NCBI RefSeq assembly: GCF_963677035.1
Contig: NZ_OY781472.1
Coordinates: 372,001-436,000 of the forward strand
Source of the DNA: an uncultured Hyphomonas sp.
Lineage (GTDB): Bacteria > Pseudomonadota > Alphaproteobacteria > Caulobacterales > Hyphomonadaceae
Reading direction: 5' to 3'
Length of the DNA stretch: 64,000 nt
In this document: in pieces, positions 15,476 through 24,297 of the stretch
Position numbering within the stretch: position 1 is the stretch's first letter
Layout of the letters: every line of letters begins with the position of its first letter
Notes under the pieces: generated by a model
Seen by the model: the letters and a program-made list of their open reading frames with translations, nothing else
Database searches by the model: none
Told to the model about the DNA's origin: nothing
Made by a program: the position numbers and the translations under genes

Positions 15476-15504
15476 GACGCCCCTCCGGTTCCGGAGAGGC
15501 GTCT
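15476..15504. terminator. Strong GC hairpin, possible terminator
   Basis: GACGCCCCTCCGG and CCGGAGAGGCGTC flank a TT turn, giving a nearly perfect stem. It lies 31 bases past the stop of the unrecognised gene at 15535-16596 on the minus strand. There is no immediate U-run, so termination is only likely. Confidence 0.5.
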
Positions 15505-15534
15505 CCCACCGGGGCGCCCGGATCAGTCTCCCGA

Positions 15535-16596
15535 TCAGTCCCAGAGAGCGCCCAGCATCAGCTGGTTCTGCCAGGTGCTCCGGTCCGGAACATAGGCCGG
15601 TCCACAGCGGCTGCAGAAATGCTCGTGCAGACGGCGCGCGAGCGTCCAGCTGGACTCGCCTGTCCGCCCGCCTGCCCGTTCCACAGCATCGACAATGAAC
15701 CGGAGCGTTTCTTCGCGCAGGTCCATATTGCCTTTGCCTTTCGCCTCCGCGAGCCGCCAGCCCACCGGATCCTGCCGCAGGGCAAGGACGGCGCGCTCAA
15801 CGCCATCTTGCAGAACGTAAACCGCCATGCGCCCGGCAGCGATGTCGCCGGTGAAATCCCGCAGGCAATTGCGGAACTCCCGCGCAACCTGCCCCAGCAT
15901 TTTCCTGTCCGTCACCCGGAAGAAGGCTGGCGGCAGGTCCGGCGGGGACAGCATGTTGCCGAAGCGGGCCGGCTGCAGATCGTCCGCAGCCATGTCGAAC
16001 AGACGTTCAGGCGATGCAGCCCGCTCCCACCGGCGGGCGACGGATGCGGCCTGTGTCTGTCCGCGCATACGCACGGCCAGACCGAAGGCTGCGGCAAGAT
16101 CCTCCACGGCGCCTTTGCTGTCCGGAATGTGCCGAAGGATTTTCGACCGCCGGAGCAGGACAGGCAAGATGCGGATCAGGCGCAACTGCGCCGGACGGAT
16201 TTCATCCGTATGCCGTAATACCTGCGCTGTATTCTCATCCGAAAACAGCGACAGGAGCAAGTCATAATCCGCCGCCTCCCACAGGGTCTCGCCCAACCGG
16301 GAAAGTGCCTTCATCAGACCGCCGGTGGCCTGGCCGCGCATGAGGTGTTTTGCAACATCCCCATCCCGCCCGTACCCGGCAATATGGGCGATCTCTTCAA
16401 GATCGAGATCACGCGCCAGCAGGATCGCCGCCGCATGACGGCGCGCCGATGGCAGGGCCAGAAACTTCACATGCGGCGCCGGCCAGGCAATGGCCAGCGC
16501 TTCGGCATGGGGGCCGGCGAGGAACTGCAACAGCGGTGTCATGGCACCGGCACAGCCATGCGGCCGCACGTGGCGCCGGGTCATGGGATTACCCAT
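15535..16596 (-). CDS. Unrecognised 353-residue protein downstream of rtcB
   Basis: The start is well supported by AAGGAGGTGG seven bases before the ATG at 16596. The protein appears cytosolic and mostly helical in its first 200 residues, with basic stretches such as ILPVLLRRSKILRHIP. The C-terminal part has a REFRNCLRDF segment, then a strand run MAVYVLQDGVERAVLAL and WRLAEAKGKGNMDL. This order (Asn-Cys-Leu helix, beta pair, then G-x-G-N) recalls PcfJ-like domains, but that is a weak visual likeness. A possible metal pair CSRCG is near the end. It follows rtcB on the same strand with a 283-bp gap. Confidence 0.7.
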   Translation of the reverse strand: MGNPMTRRHVRPHGCAGAMTPLLQFLAGPHAEALAIAWPAPHVKFLALPSARRHAAAILLARDLDLEEIAHIAGYGRDGDVAKHLMRGQATGGLMKALSRLGETLWEAADYDLLLSLFSDENTAQVLRHTDEIRPAQLRLIRILPVLLRRSKILRHIPDSKGAVEDLAAAFGLAVRMRGQTQAASVARRWERAASPERLFDMAADDLQPARFGNMLSPPDLPPAFFRVTDRKMLGQVAREFRNCLRDFTGDIAAGRMAVYVLQDGVERAVLALRQDPVGWRLAEAKGKGNMDLREETLRFIVDAVERAGGRTGESSWTLARRLHEHFCSRCGPAYVPDRSTWQNQLMLGALWD

Positions 16597-16783
16597 GATC
16601 CACCTCCTTCCATATCGTCCGCATACCGGAAGGCCGGGCGCGGACCGATTGAAGTCAGAAAAATTGTGAGGTCAGACGTCCACCGGCAAACGCGCGGGGG
16701 ACGCTGGCAGCGCTCCCCATCGACTGAGGAGCAGGTTTGTTGTTGTACAACCGTGCTTCATCTGTTTGGTCCGTTGGTTGGTT

Positions 16784-16817
16784 TGACCATCCGTCTGTAT
16801 CCGGACGGCTGGTCAAG
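16784..16817. repeat. 34-bp imperfect inverted repeat after rtcB
   Basis: TTGACCATCCGTC (16784-16796) pairs with GACGGCTGGTCAA (16805-16817) at 12 of 13 positions around an 8-base loop. A small palindrome GTTGTACAAC (16743-16752) lies nearby. The gap 16597-16879 holds no gene. It could be an operator for the 15535-16596 gene or a hairpin ending rtcB mRNA; there is no U-run. Confidence 0.5.
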
Positions 16818-16879
16818 AGGAGGGTGGCGTATAAGGTGAGCCACCGCTGTCTGTCAAGGCTGCGTCAAAAATTATTCGA

Positions 16880-18091
16880 TCAGCCTTTGACGCAAACGAC
16901 CTGTTTCAGTGTGTGGACAATCTCCACAAGATCGGTCTGCGCGGCCATGACGGCGTCGATGTCCTTGTAGGCCATCGGCGTTTCATCAATGACGCCGGAG
17001 TCTTTCCGGCATTCCACGCCTTCCGTCGCCATGAGGTGCTCCTCCACAGTGAAGGTCCGCTTGGCTTCCGACCGGCTCATGGCTCGCCCTGCCCCGTGCG
17101 AACACGAACAGAAAGAGTCTGCATTGCCCTTCCCGCGCACGATGAAAGACTTCGCCCCCATCGAGCCGGGAATGATACCGAGGTCGCCTGCACCGGCGCG
17201 CACAGCGCCTTTACGGGTCACCCAGACATCTGCGCCGAAGTGGTGTTCCCGCTCCACATAATTGTGGTGGCAGTTCACCGCCTCCTTCTCCAGCGAGAAG
17301 CCAGGGAAGAAATCGCGCAAGGCAAGCAGCACGCGGTCCATCATCACTTCGCGGTTAAGGCGCGCATAGTCCTGCGCCCAGCCGACGGCCATCGTGTAGT
17401 CATCGAACAGGTCTTCCCCTTCCACAAAGAAGGCGAGGTCCCGGTCGGGGACGTGATAGCCGAGCACCCGCTTCTCCAGTGCCTCGCGGGCCTCCTGGAT
17501 GAAGTAGGTGCCGAGGATGTTGCCCGTTCCGCGGGAGCCGGAATGCAGCATGACCCAAACCCGGTCCGCTTCGTCGAGGCAAAGCTCGATGAAGTGGTTC
17601 CCGCCGCCAAGCGTTCCCAGCTGTTTGGCAAAGGCCGTGCGCTGGATCCGCTTATGCTTGCCGAGAATCACATCGAGCTTGTCCGCGAGTCCGGACGCGC
17701 GAAGCGCGGTAGCAGCACGGGCCGGAGCTTCCTTGTGGTTGCCCCGGCGGCCGTTACCAACCGGCACCTTGCGCTCGATCTCACTGCGGATGGCCGACAG
17801 GTTGTCCGGCAAATCATTCGCCGTAAGGCTTGTCCGCACCGCCATCATTCCGCACCCGATGTCGACACCGACAGCGGCAGGAATAATCGCGCCCCTGGTG
17901 GGGATCACCGACCCTACCGTCGCTCCGCGCCCGAAATGGACGTCAGGCATCACGGCAAGGTGCGAGTGAACGAAAGGCAGGCCAGCAACATTCTCAAGTT
18001 GCGCGCGCGCCTGCGGCTCAACAGGTACGCCTTTCACCCAGGCCTTGATGCGCCCGCCGGCGCTGGTTTCAAACACTTCAAAATGACTCAT
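16880..18091 (-). CDS. rtcB: RtcB family RNA-splicing ligase
   Basis: The start is the ATG at 18091 (MSHFEVFETSAGG), giving 403 residues; a longer open frame upstream runs through the leader hairpins. RtcB motifs are all present: the Mn-binding Asp/Cys in GVDIGCGM, GGGNHFIE, HSGSRGTG, NCHHNYVE, GSMGAKSFIVRGKGN, and SCSHGAGRAMSR with the guanylylated His. It joins RNA 2',3'-cyclic-phosphate (or 3'-phosphate) ends to 5'-OH ends using GTP, in RNA repair. No rtcA, archease or RtcR activator is adjacent. Expression looks controlled by a structured leader (18131-18352) with its own promoter. Confidence 0.96.
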   Translation of the reverse strand: MSHFEVFETSAGGRIKAWVKGVPVEPQARAQLENVAGLPFVHSHLAVMPDVHFGRGATVGSVIPTRGAIIPAAVGVDIGCGMMAVRTSLTANDLPDNLSAIRSEIERKVPVGNGRRGNHKEAPARAATALRASGLADKLDVILGKHKRIQRTAFAKQLGTLGGGNHFIELCLDEADRVWVMLHSGSRGTGNILGTYFIQEAREALEKRVLGYHVPDRDLAFFVEGEDLFDDYTMAVGWAQDYARLNREVMMDRVLLALRDFFPGFSLEKEAVNCHHNYVEREHHFGADVWVTRKGAVRAGAGDLGIIPGSMGAKSFIVRGKGNADSFCSCSHGAGRAMSRSEAKRTFTVEEHLMATEGVECRKDSGVIDETPMAYKDIDAVMAAQTDLVEIVHTLKQVVCVKG

Positions 18092-18130
18092 CGTTCTCAC
18101 AGCTTCTTCTGACAAAGCTCCTCCTGACAA

Positions 18131-18200
18131 GCCCTCCGCGCGATCCTTCGGGTTTAGAAAGACAAAGAAAAACCCTCCGGGCGGTAAAAGCGCGGAGGGC
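18131..18200 (-). promoter_or_regulatory. Terminator with a competing downstream pairing in the rtcB leader
   Basis: On the minus strand CCCTCCG (18199-18193) pairs with CGGAGGG (18179-18173), followed by TTTTTCTTTG: a good intrinsic terminator 80 bases before rtcB. The same 5' arm, as GCCCTCCGCGC (18200-18190), is perfectly complementary over 11 bases to GCGCGGAGGGC (18141-18131) further on. The two pairings exclude each other. Between the latter arm and the start codon lie two near-repeats, TTGTCAGGAGGAGCT and TTGTCAGAAGAAGCT. Confidence 0.7.
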
Positions 18201-18241
18201 GGCATAAACTCCTTTCGGAGCCCGGGGCTGACCATCAGCCC

Positions 18242-18328
18242 CTATCCAGCAACCTCCATGCGGCAGCGATCCTCACCCTGAAACAGGGCGGGAGCAGTCC
18301 TCAGGAAATTTGATTCTGGCCGTTTCAT
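18242..18328 (-). CDS. Possible 28-residue leader peptide upstream of rtcB
   Basis: A short ORF starts at ATG 18328 and ends TAG at 18242, with a GAGGACGG-like RBS. The product begins MKRPESNFLRTAPALF. Immediately after its stop lies a hairpin GGGGCTGA-TGG-TCAGCCCC (18242-18224), then the terminator. The position between promoter, hairpin and terminator fits a leader peptide or small-protein gene. There is no run of one amino acid as in classical attenuators. Translation is not proven. Confidence 0.35.
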   Translation of the reverse strand: MKRPESNFLRTAPALFQGEDRCRMEVAG

Positions 18329-18358
18329 CGGTCCGTCCTCTGACTGGATTGGAGGCGC

Positions 18359-18387
18359 CGTATGATGGAAGCCCGCAGAGGCGTCAA
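18359..18387 (-). promoter_or_regulatory. Promoter of the rtcB leader
   Basis: TTGACG (18387-18382), 17-bp spacer, CATACG (18364-18359) on the minus strand, directly after the rplQ operon terminator. The layout matches the ribosomal promoters of this window. The transcript would have a leader of about 260 nt. Confidence 0.55.
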
Positions 18388-18392
18388 CCGCA

Positions 18393-18426
18393 AAAACAAA
18401 AAACCCCGGAGGAAAACCCCGGGGTT
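18393..18426 (-). terminator. Terminator of the ribosomal supercluster (after rplQ)
   Basis: On the minus strand AACCCCGG (18426-18419) pairs with CCGGGGTT (18409-18402), followed by a long T-rich run TTTTGTTTTTG. It ends the rpsM-rpsK-rpoA-rplQ transcript 34 bases past rplQ. Confidence 0.88.
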
Positions 18427-18459
18427 CTTTGATTTCCTTGCGGAAATATTTTTCGCGGA

Positions 18460-18879
18460 TTATTCGCCAGCTTCGAGTTCTGCCTCGTGGCGGGCCTTAT
18501 CGGCGGCGCCTTTGGCAGACTCGTCACGGTCGACGAGTTCCAGGACAGCAACCGGTGCATTGTCGCCATGGCGGTAGCCGGCTTTCAGCACGCGGGTGTA
18601 ACCGCCGTTGCGATCCTTGTAGCGTTCGCCGAAGACGTCGAACAGCTTGCGGACAGCGTCTTCGTTGCGGACCTTGGAGAGCGCCTGACGGCGGGCAGCG
18701 AGGTCACCCTTCTTGGCCAGGGTCACCAGCTTGTCCATCAGCGGCGCCATTTCCTTGGCTTTCGGCACCGTCGTCACGATTTGCTCGTGTTCGATCAGGC
18801 TTGCGGCCATGTTGGCGAACATCGCCTTCCGGTGGGAAGTCGTTTTGTTCAGAGTTCTGTGTCCGAGGCGATGGCGCAT
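18460..18879 (-). CDS. rplQ: 50S ribosomal protein L17
   Basis: A 139-residue L17 with the family start [20 protein letters not shown] and the [25 protein letters not shown] block. An acidic/Ala tail of about 20 residues extends past the E. coli protein, as in other alphaproteobacteria. It binds 23S rRNA near the tunnel exit. It is last in the alpha block, 49 bases after rpoA and before a strong terminator. Confidence 0.98.
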   Translation of the reverse strand: MRHRLGHRTLNKTTSHRKAMFANMAASLIEHEQIVTTVPKAKEMAPLMDKLVTLAKKGDLAARRQALSKVRNEDAVRKLFDVFGERYKDRNGGYTRVLKAGYRHGDNAPVAVLELVDRDESAKGAADKARHEAELEAGE

Positions 18880-18928
18880 TGTCGTTATCCTTCAGGAGGT
18901 GGTCAGGCCCCCGTCTGAGTTTCGGGTC

Positions 18929-19966
18929 CTAGAGGTGGTCGTCGTATTTCTTGGCGAGGCCTTCGATGTCTTCAGGCGGCCAGTCCGGCACTTCCATGCC
19001 GAGATGCAGGCCAAGACCAGCGAGGACTTCCTTGATTTCGTTCAGCGACTTGCGGCCGAAGTTCGGAGTGCGAAGCATTTCCGCTTCCGACTTCTGGATG
19101 AGGTCACCAATGTAAACAATGTTGTCGTTCTTCAGGCAGTTTGCCGAACGCACGGACAGTTCCAGCTCGTCCACCTTCTTGAGGAGGACCGGGTTGAAGC
19201 CGAGATCGGTTTCTTCCGTCTGGGTGCCGGCTTCCAGCGTCGGCTCTTCGAAGTTGATGAAGAGTTGCAGCTGGTCCTGCAGGATGCGTGCGGCATAAGC
19301 GACGGAATCTTCCGGCGTGACCGACCCATCGGTTTCGATGTCGAGGGTCAGCTTGTCGTAGTCCAGCTTCGTGCCTTCACGCGTGTCTTCCACCTGGTAG
19401 CCGACGCGGCGGACCGGCGAATAGATGGCATCAATCGGGATATAGCCGATCGGTGCATCTTCCGGACGGTGGGCTTCGGCCGGGACATAGCCCTTGCCGG
19501 TGTCGACGGTGAATTCCATGCGTACTTCAGCGCCGTCATCGAGCGTACAGATGACGTGATCCGGGTTGAGGATCTTGGTGTCGCCCGAGGTTTCGATCTG
19601 ACCGGCCTTCACTTCGCCCGGGCCGGTCGCCTTGAGGACCATGCGCTTGGACGAGTCGCTTTCCATGAAGATCGCGACCTGCTTGAGGTTCAGAACGATC
19701 GTGGTCACGTCTTCACGCACGCCCGGAATGGCGGAGAATTCGTGAACGACATTGTCGATCTGGACGCCAATGATGGCAGCGCCTTGCAGCGAGGACAGCA
19801 GCACGCGGCGCAGGGCGTTGCCCAGCGTCGTGCCATAACCACGCTCCAGCGGCTCAATGACGAGCTTCGCCTTGCGCTTCGGGTCGTATCCGGCCTGAAC
19901 CACCGGGCGGTTCGGGCGGATCAGTTCTTTCCAGTTACGGTCGTTGACGGCGGTGTTCTCGGCCAT
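18929..19966 (-). CDS. rpoA: RNA polymerase alpha subunit
   Basis: A 345-residue protein. The N-terminal dimerisation domain has [20 protein letters not shown] residues (here [20 protein letters not shown]), and the C-terminal domain has [17 protein letters not shown], the helix-hairpin-helix that contacts UP elements and activators. It starts core enzyme assembly with beta and beta'. It lies between rpsK and rplQ, the standard alpha-operon order, so its synthesis is tied to ribosomal proteins. Confidence 0.99.
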   Translation of the reverse strand: MAENTAVNDRNWKELIRPNRPVVQAGYDPKRKAKLVIEPLERGYGTTLGNALRRVLLSSLQGAAIIGVQIDNVVHEFSAIPGVREDVTTIVLNLKQVAIFMESDSSKRMVLKATGPGEVKAGQIETSGDTKILNPDHVICTLDDGAEVRMEFTVDTGKGYVPAEAHRPEDAPIGYIPIDAIYSPVRRVGYQVEDTREGTKLDYDKLTLDIETDGSVTPEDSVAYAARILQDQLQLFINFEEPTLEAGTQTEETDLGFNPVLLKKVDELELSVRSANCLKNDNIVYIGDLIQKSEAEMLRTPNFGRKSLNEIKEVLAGLGLHLGMEVPDWPPEDIEGLAKKYDDHL

Positions 19967-20033
19967 GTGTGGCGATCCTCAAAAAGCGGATGGCGGCGCG
20001 ATAGGGTCGCGCCACCGGGAAGGTTCTATCCGT

Positions 20034-20423
20034 TTAGACGCGGCGGCGTTTCGGCGGGCGGCACCCATTGTGCGGGATCGGCGTGGTGTCGCTGATTGCA
20101 GTGACCGTCAGGCCGGCAGCCTGAAGGGCACGCAGAGCGCTCTCACGGCCCGAGCCCGGACCACGGACGAGAACCTCGACGGTTTGCAGGCCATGATCCA
20201 TGGCCTTCTTGGCGGCATCTTCAGCGGCCATCTGGGCAGCATACGGGGTCGACTTACGCGATCCCTTGAAGCCCATCGTGCCAGATGAAGACCAGGAGAT
20301 GGTGTTCCCCTGCGCATCGGTGATGGTGACCATCGTGTTGTTGAAGCTGGAGTTCACATGAACAACACCGGAAGTGATGTTCTTGCGTTCCTTGCGGCGG
20401 ACGCGGGTCGTCTCACGAGCCAT
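20034..20423 (-). CDS. rpsK: 30S ribosomal protein S11
   Basis: A 129-residue S11 with [17 protein letters not shown], the [14 protein letters not shown] block and the basic end [11 protein letters not shown]. It sits on the platform near the Shine-Dalgarno helix and contacts 16S rRNA helix 45 with S7 and S18. It follows rpsM after 13 bases and leads to rpoA. Confidence 0.98.
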   Translation of the reverse strand: MARETTRVRRKERKNITSGVVHVNSSFNNTMVTITDAQGNTISWSSSGTMGFKGSRKSTPYAAQMAAEDAAKKAMDHGLQTVEVLVRGPGSGRESALRALQAAGLTVTAISDTTPIPHNGCRPPKRRRV

Positions 20424-20436
20424 GACGAACTACCCC

Positions 20437-20805
20437 TTACTTCTTCTTGCCGGCGATTGGCTTGGCCGGACCCTTGCGGGTACGAGCGTTGGTGTGTGTC
20501 CGCTGACCGCGAACCGGCAGCTTACGGCGATGGCGAAGGCCACGATAGCAGCCAAGATCCATCAGACGCTTGATGTTCATCGACGTGTCACGGCGCAGGT
20601 CACCTTCGACCATGTAGTCAGCGTCGATCGTTTCGCGGATTTTGATAACCTCGGCGTCGGTCAGTTCGTTCACGCGGCGGGACGCGTCGACGCCCACCTT
20701 ATCGCAGATTTCCTGTGCGAAGGACGGACCGATGCCGTGGATGTACCGCAGCGCAATGACGACGCGCTTGTTGGTCGGGATATTTACGCCTGCAATACGG
20801 GCCAA
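20437..20805 (-). CDS. rpsM: 30S ribosomal protein S13
   Basis: A 122-residue S13 beginning [19 protein letters not shown], with the helix-two-turn-helix region and the basic tail [13 protein letters not shown] ([19 protein letters not shown]) that reaches the P-site tRNA. It sits in the 30S head and forms bridges B1a/B1b. It is the first gene of the alpha block, after a hairpin that partly separates it from adk. Confidence 0.98.
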   Translation of the reverse strand: MARIAGVNIPTNKRVVIALRYIHGIGPSFAQEICDKVGVDASRRVNELTDAEVIKIRETIDADYMVEGDLRRDTSMNIKRLMDLGCYRGLRHRRKLPVRGQRTHTNARTRKGPAKPIAGKKK

Positions 20806-20839
20806 TGCCGGTTCTCCTCAAGCGGACTGTTCAAACATT

Positions 20840-20877
20840 AAAAGCGCGCCGAGCCGGAAACGGTCCGCCTCGCGCGC
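20840..20877 (-). terminator. Intrinsic-terminator-like hairpin between adk and rpsM
   Basis: On the minus strand GCGCGCGAG (20877-20869) and CTCGGCGCGC (20853-20844) form a GC-rich stem with one bulge, followed by TTTTAAT. It sits 35 bases before rpsM and probably lowers, rather than stops, read-through from secY-adk. Confidence 0.6.
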
Positions 20878-20952
20878 CGGCGATTAAGCCTTAAGCTAAG
20901 AATGGAGGCTTATAGCTGCGGAAATTAACGCGTCAACAGCGGAATCCCAGCT

Positions 20953-21522
20953 TTATGCCGTCTCTTTCAGCGCAGCGTCAATCTGCTTTGCGACCTCGTC
21001 GATCGAGGCCATCCCGTCGACTTCCGTCAGGATGCTCCGCTCAGCGTAAATCGGTACCAGAGGCGCTGTGTCCTCATAGTACTTCTCAAGACGTTTCGAG
21101 AAGGTTTCCGGATTGTCGTCCTTGCGCCCCTGCTCTTCGAAACGCTTGGTCACACGGGCCAGAAGCTGTTCGTCATCGACCACCAGGCGGACGACGCGGT
21201 TCACCTCCGAGTCGCGTGACTTGAGCAGCTCGTCCAGGGCACCTGCCTGGCCAACCGTGCGCGGGAAGCCATCGAAGATAAATCCGGCGGCTCCCTTGTT
21301 GGCGGTGAGCTGTTCATCGATCAGGGCGATCACGATCTCGTCGGAGACAAGACCACCTTCGTCCATGATCTGGGCAACGCGCTGGCCCAGTTCCGAGCCT
21401 GAGGCCCGTGCGGCCCGCAACATGTCACCTGTGGAGAGCTGGATGAACCCGCGCTCCTCAACCAGACGTTTCGCCTGCGTACCCTTCCCGGCCGCAGGCG
21501 GCCCGAACAGTATCAAATTCAT
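20953..21522 (-). CDS. adk: Adenylate kinase
   Basis: A 189-residue short-form adenylate kinase that makes two ADP from ATP and AMP. The P-loop GPPAAGKGTQ, the AMP-binding LSTGDMLRAA and DGFPRTVGQA segments are clear. The LID is the short type without zinc cysteines, usual for alphaproteobacteria. It overlaps the end of secY by four bases (ATGA), so translation is coupled, as in the common secY-adk pair. Confidence 0.98.
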   Translation of the reverse strand: MNLILFGPPAAGKGTQAKRLVEERGFIQLSTGDMLRAARASGSELGQRVAQIMDEGGLVSDEIVIALIDEQLTANKGAAGFIFDGFPRTVGQAGALDELLKSRDSEVNRVVRLVVDDEQLLARVTKRFEEQGRKDDNPETFSKRLEKYYEDTAPLVPIYAERSILTEVDGMASIDEVAKQIDAALKETA

Positions 21523-22877
21523 TTTTTCCGGCCCCCGAGCTTCGACTTCTTGATCATGCCTTCGTATTGATGCGCAATCAAATGCGACTGTATCTGCGTC
21601 ACGGTGTCCATCGTCACCGACACCACAATCAGCAGAGATGTCCCGCCGATGTAAAACGGGATTTCTGGAAAATAGCGCCGCAACAGTTCTGGCAAAACAC
21701 AGACGAAGGTCAAATAGAGCGCACCGATAACGGTCAGGCGAGTCAGCACATAGTCGAAGTAGGCGGCGGTGTTCGAACCAGGCCGGATACCCGGGATAAA
21801 ACCACCATATTTCCGGAGGTTATCCGCCGTTTCCTCGGGATTAAACATAATCGAGGTGTAGAAGAACGTGAAGAAAATCACGAGCACACAATAAGAGATA
21901 ATGTGCGTCCAGGTGCCGGCCGAGAAGTTCGCCGCGAGCCAGGACAGAATTCCGTTCACATCCCCGCCTTCCGCCGCACCGGTGGCATTGCCGCCCATGA
22001 AACCGACAACGGTGAGCGGCAGCATCAGCAGAGCCGAGGCAAAGATCGGGGGAATCACGCCCGCCGTGTTGATCTTGAGCGGCAGGAAGCTCTTCTGCCC
22101 CTGCGCGACGCCATGCGCCTGCTGTCGCTTCGGATACTGAATCAGCAGCCGCCGCTGCGAGCGCTCCATGAACACGATGAACACAACCAGAGCGATCACC
22201 ATGGCGGCGATCGCGATGACGAACACCACGTTGACCGAGGTGGCCCGCGCCTGGCTGATGAGGTTCACGATGGCCTTGGGCAGCTCTGCTACGATGCCGG
22301 CGAAGATGATCAGCGAGACGCCGTTGCCGATGCCACGCGCGGTAATCTGCTCCCCCATCCACATCAGCAGCATAGTGCCGCCCGTCAGCGTGACAACGCC
22401 GGTCAGGATGAAGAACGGCCCGGAGATGCCGTCAATCCGGACATGCGAGAGCCCGGAAGAGATCGCGAAGGACTGCACCAGCGCGAATCCCAGCGTCAGG
22501 TAACGCGTGTACTGGTTGATCTGCTTGCGGCCCGCCTCGCCTTCCTTCTTCAGCTTTTCAAGCGTCGGAGAGGCCTGGGTCATCATCTGGATGATGATGG
22601 AGGCCGTAATGTACGGCATCACGTTCAGGGCGAAGATACCCATCCGCTCCACCGCACCGCCGGCAAACATGTTCATGTTGCCGAGAAGACCGCCGGACTG
22701 GCTTTCAAAGATCGACGCGTAAGCGACCGGGTTCAGACCGGGAATCGGGATGAAGGTGCCGAGCCGGTAGAGCAACAACATGCCCAGAGTAAACAGAATG
22801 CGGTTCTGAAGGTCCTTGGCCTTGGCAAAGGTTCCCAGATTTACATTGCGAGCCATCTGTTCTGCGGCATTGGCCAT
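21519..22877 (-). CDS. secY: Protein translocase channel subunit SecY
   Basis: A 452-residue inner-membrane protein with ten hydrophobic helices. The plug/TM1 region (LLLYRLGTFIPIPG), the GIGNGVSLIIFAGI loop, the KINTAGVIPPIFASALLMLP segment and the PGxRPG-like GFIPGIRPGSNTAAYFD region are typical. It forms the SecYEG pore for protein export. It lies at the end of the spc block after rplO (88-base gap) and is coupled to adk. Confidence 0.99.
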   Translation of the reverse strand: MANAAEQMARNVNLGTFAKAKDLQNRILFTLGMLLLYRLGTFIPIPGLNPVAYASIFESQSGGLLGNMNMFAGGAVERMGIFALNVMPYITASIIIQMMTQASPTLEKLKKEGEAGRKQINQYTRYLTLGFALVQSFAISSGLSHVRIDGISGPFFILTGVVTLTGGTMLLMWMGEQITARGIGNGVSLIIFAGIVAELPKAIVNLISQARATSVNVVFVIAIAAMVIALVVFIVFMERSQRRLLIQYPKRQQAHGVAQGQKSFLPLKINTAGVIPPIFASALLMLPLTVVGFMGGNATGAAEGGDVNGILSWLAANFSAGTWTHIISYCVLVIFFTFFYTSIMFNPEETADNLRKYGGFIPGIRPGSNTAAYFDYVLTRLTVIGALYLTFVCVLPELLRRYFPEIPFYIGGTSLLIVVSVTMDTVTQIQSHLIAHQYEGMIKKSKLGGRKK

Positions 22878-22965
22878 CGACGCTCGATCTCCCTGAAAAT
22901 GCGTGCGCCGCCAAAATCGGCGGCGTCACGGTGTTTGTGAAGGGGTTCCGGGTAAAAACCGCTGA

Positions 22966-23445
22966 TTATTCTGCAGCCGTGTCTTTCGTGGCACCCGTAA
23001 CCGTCACCTTGCCGCCCGCCTTTTCAACGGCCTCGATAGCCGCTTTGGACGCGCCGGTCACTGTGATGTTTAGGTTTTTCGGAGCAGCCCCCTTGGCCAG
23101 CAGGCGCACACCGTCACGGACGTTGCGCACCAGGCCCGAAGCCACGAGCGTCTCTTCGGTCACGTTGGACGGATCCAGTTTGCCGGCTTCGACAGCCTTC
23201 GCGACGCGGCCCAGGTTGACCCAGGACGTCGTTTTCTGGCCGTGCGGCGTGAAGCCACGCTTCGGCAGGCGCATATAGATCGGCATCTGGCCGCCTTCGA
23301 AGCCATTGATGGCAACGCCGGAACGGGCCTTCTGACCTTTTACACCGCGGCCGCCCGTCTTGCCCTTGCCTGAGCCGACGCCGCGGCCAATGCGCATGCG
23401 CTGCTTGGTGGAGCCTTCAGCGGGGGACAGTTCGTTGAGTTTCAT
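22966..23445 (-). CDS. rplO: 50S ribosomal protein L15
   Basis: I place the start at the ATG at 23445 ([12 protein letters not shown]), giving 159 residues. The Gly-rich N-terminal arm [19 protein letters not shown] that threads into 23S rRNA and the [11 protein letters not shown] motif are present. It is a late-assembly 50S protein. It follows rpmD with a 58-base gap and precedes secY. The longer upstream in-frame extension lacks L15 likeness. Confidence 0.97.
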   Translation of the reverse strand: MKLNELSPAEGSTKQRMRIGRGVGSGKGKTGGRGVKGQKARSGVAINGFEGGQMPIYMRLPKRGFTPHGQKTTSWVNLGRVAKAVEAGKLDPSNVTEETLVASGLVRNVRDGVRLLAKGAAPKNLNITVTGASKAAIEAVEKAGGKVTVTGATKDTAAE

Positions 23446-23503
23446 CGTTCTATCTTCCGATACGTCTTGATGGTGAGGGCGGCGGGCGATGCGGCGCAAG
23501 GCC

Positions 23504-23689
23504 TTATTCGCCGACGACCTCAACCAGGTGGGCCACTTTGCGGATCATGCCGCGCACGGCCGGAGTGTCTTCGAGTTCCTTGGTCCGGCCAACCTTGTTC
23601 AGGCCAAGGCCAACAAGCGTCTGGCGCTGTTCAGGCTTGCGGCCAATGGGGCTGCCAGTCTGGCGGACGGTAAGCTTGGATTTCGACAT
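23504..23689 (-). CDS. rpmD: 50S ribosomal protein L30
   Basis: A 61-residue L30 with [20 protein letters not shown] and the [23 protein letters not shown] block. It binds 23S rRNA near the 5S RNA. It lies between rpsE (20-base gap) and rplO. Confidence 0.97.
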   Translation of the reverse strand: MSKSKLTVRQTGSPIGRKPEQRQTLVGLGLNKVGRTKELEDTPAVRGMIRKVAHLVEVVGE

Positions 23690-23709
23690 GTCGTTATCCT
23701 TCCCTCAGC

Positions 23710-24285
23710 TCAGGCTTCAACGACGCCGGCTTCCGACGCACCATCGGTGCGGCGGCCAACCACGTCCTGAACTTTCAGGCCACGCTTGGATGCAACGGAA
23801 CGCGGGCTGGCTTGCCCCGTCAGTGCATCAAATGTGGCACGAACCATGTTGTACGGGTTCGAGGAGCCGATCGACTTGCCGACGACGTCCTGGACGCCCA
23901 GCACTTCCATCACGGCACGCATCGGACCACCTGCGATCACACCGGTACCGGGAGGGGCTGCGCGCAGCACAACCTTGCCAGCGCCCCAACGGCCACGGCC
24001 GTCATGGTGCAGCGTGCGGCCTTCGCGGAGCGGGATGCGGACCATGTTGCGCTTGGCTTCTTCCGTTGCCTTGCGGATCGCTTCCGGCACTTCGCGGGCT
24101 TTACCCTTGCCGAAGCCGGCCCGGCCCTTCTGGTCACCAACCACGACGAGGGCTGCGAAACCGAAGTTCTTACCCCCCTTCACGGTCTTGGCGACACGGT
24201 TGATTCCAACCAGCTTGTCGACGAATTCAGACTGCTCCTCGTCGCGATCGCGATTCCGGCGGCCTCTTCCTCTTTCTTCAGCCAT
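23710..24285 (-). CDS. rpsE: 30S ribosomal protein S5
   Basis: A 191-residue S5. The dsRBD-like N-terminal part has [20 protein letters not shown], and the second domain has [21 protein letters not shown]. It helps decoding accuracy and shapes the mRNA entry tunnel with S3 and S4. An Arg/Glu-rich N-terminal lead ([14 protein letters not shown]) and a 20-residue tail extend it relative to E. coli. It follows rplR by 12 bases. Confidence 0.98.
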   Translation of the reverse strand: MAEERGRGRRNRDRDEEQSEFVDKLVGINRVAKTVKGGKNFGFAALVVVGDQKGRAGFGKGKAREVPEAIRKATEEAKRNMVRIPLREGRTLHHDGRGRWGAGKVVLRAAPPGTGVIAGGPMRAVMEVLGVQDVVGKSIGSSNPYNMVRATFDALTGQASPRSVASKRGLKVQDVVGRRTDGASEAGVVEA

Positions 24286-24297
24286 AGGGGCCTCTCC

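Noticed and set aside
18092..18235. A 48-residue longer start for RtcB
   Set aside because: The extension is encoded by the leader terminator and repeats and has no RtcB likeness.
18131..18352. Considered the rtcB leader as a tRNA, tmRNA, SRP RNA, 6S RNA or known riboswitch
   Set aside because: No cloverleaf, CCA end, SRP apical loop or conserved riboswitch core could be matched by eye; it is left as an unclassified leader.
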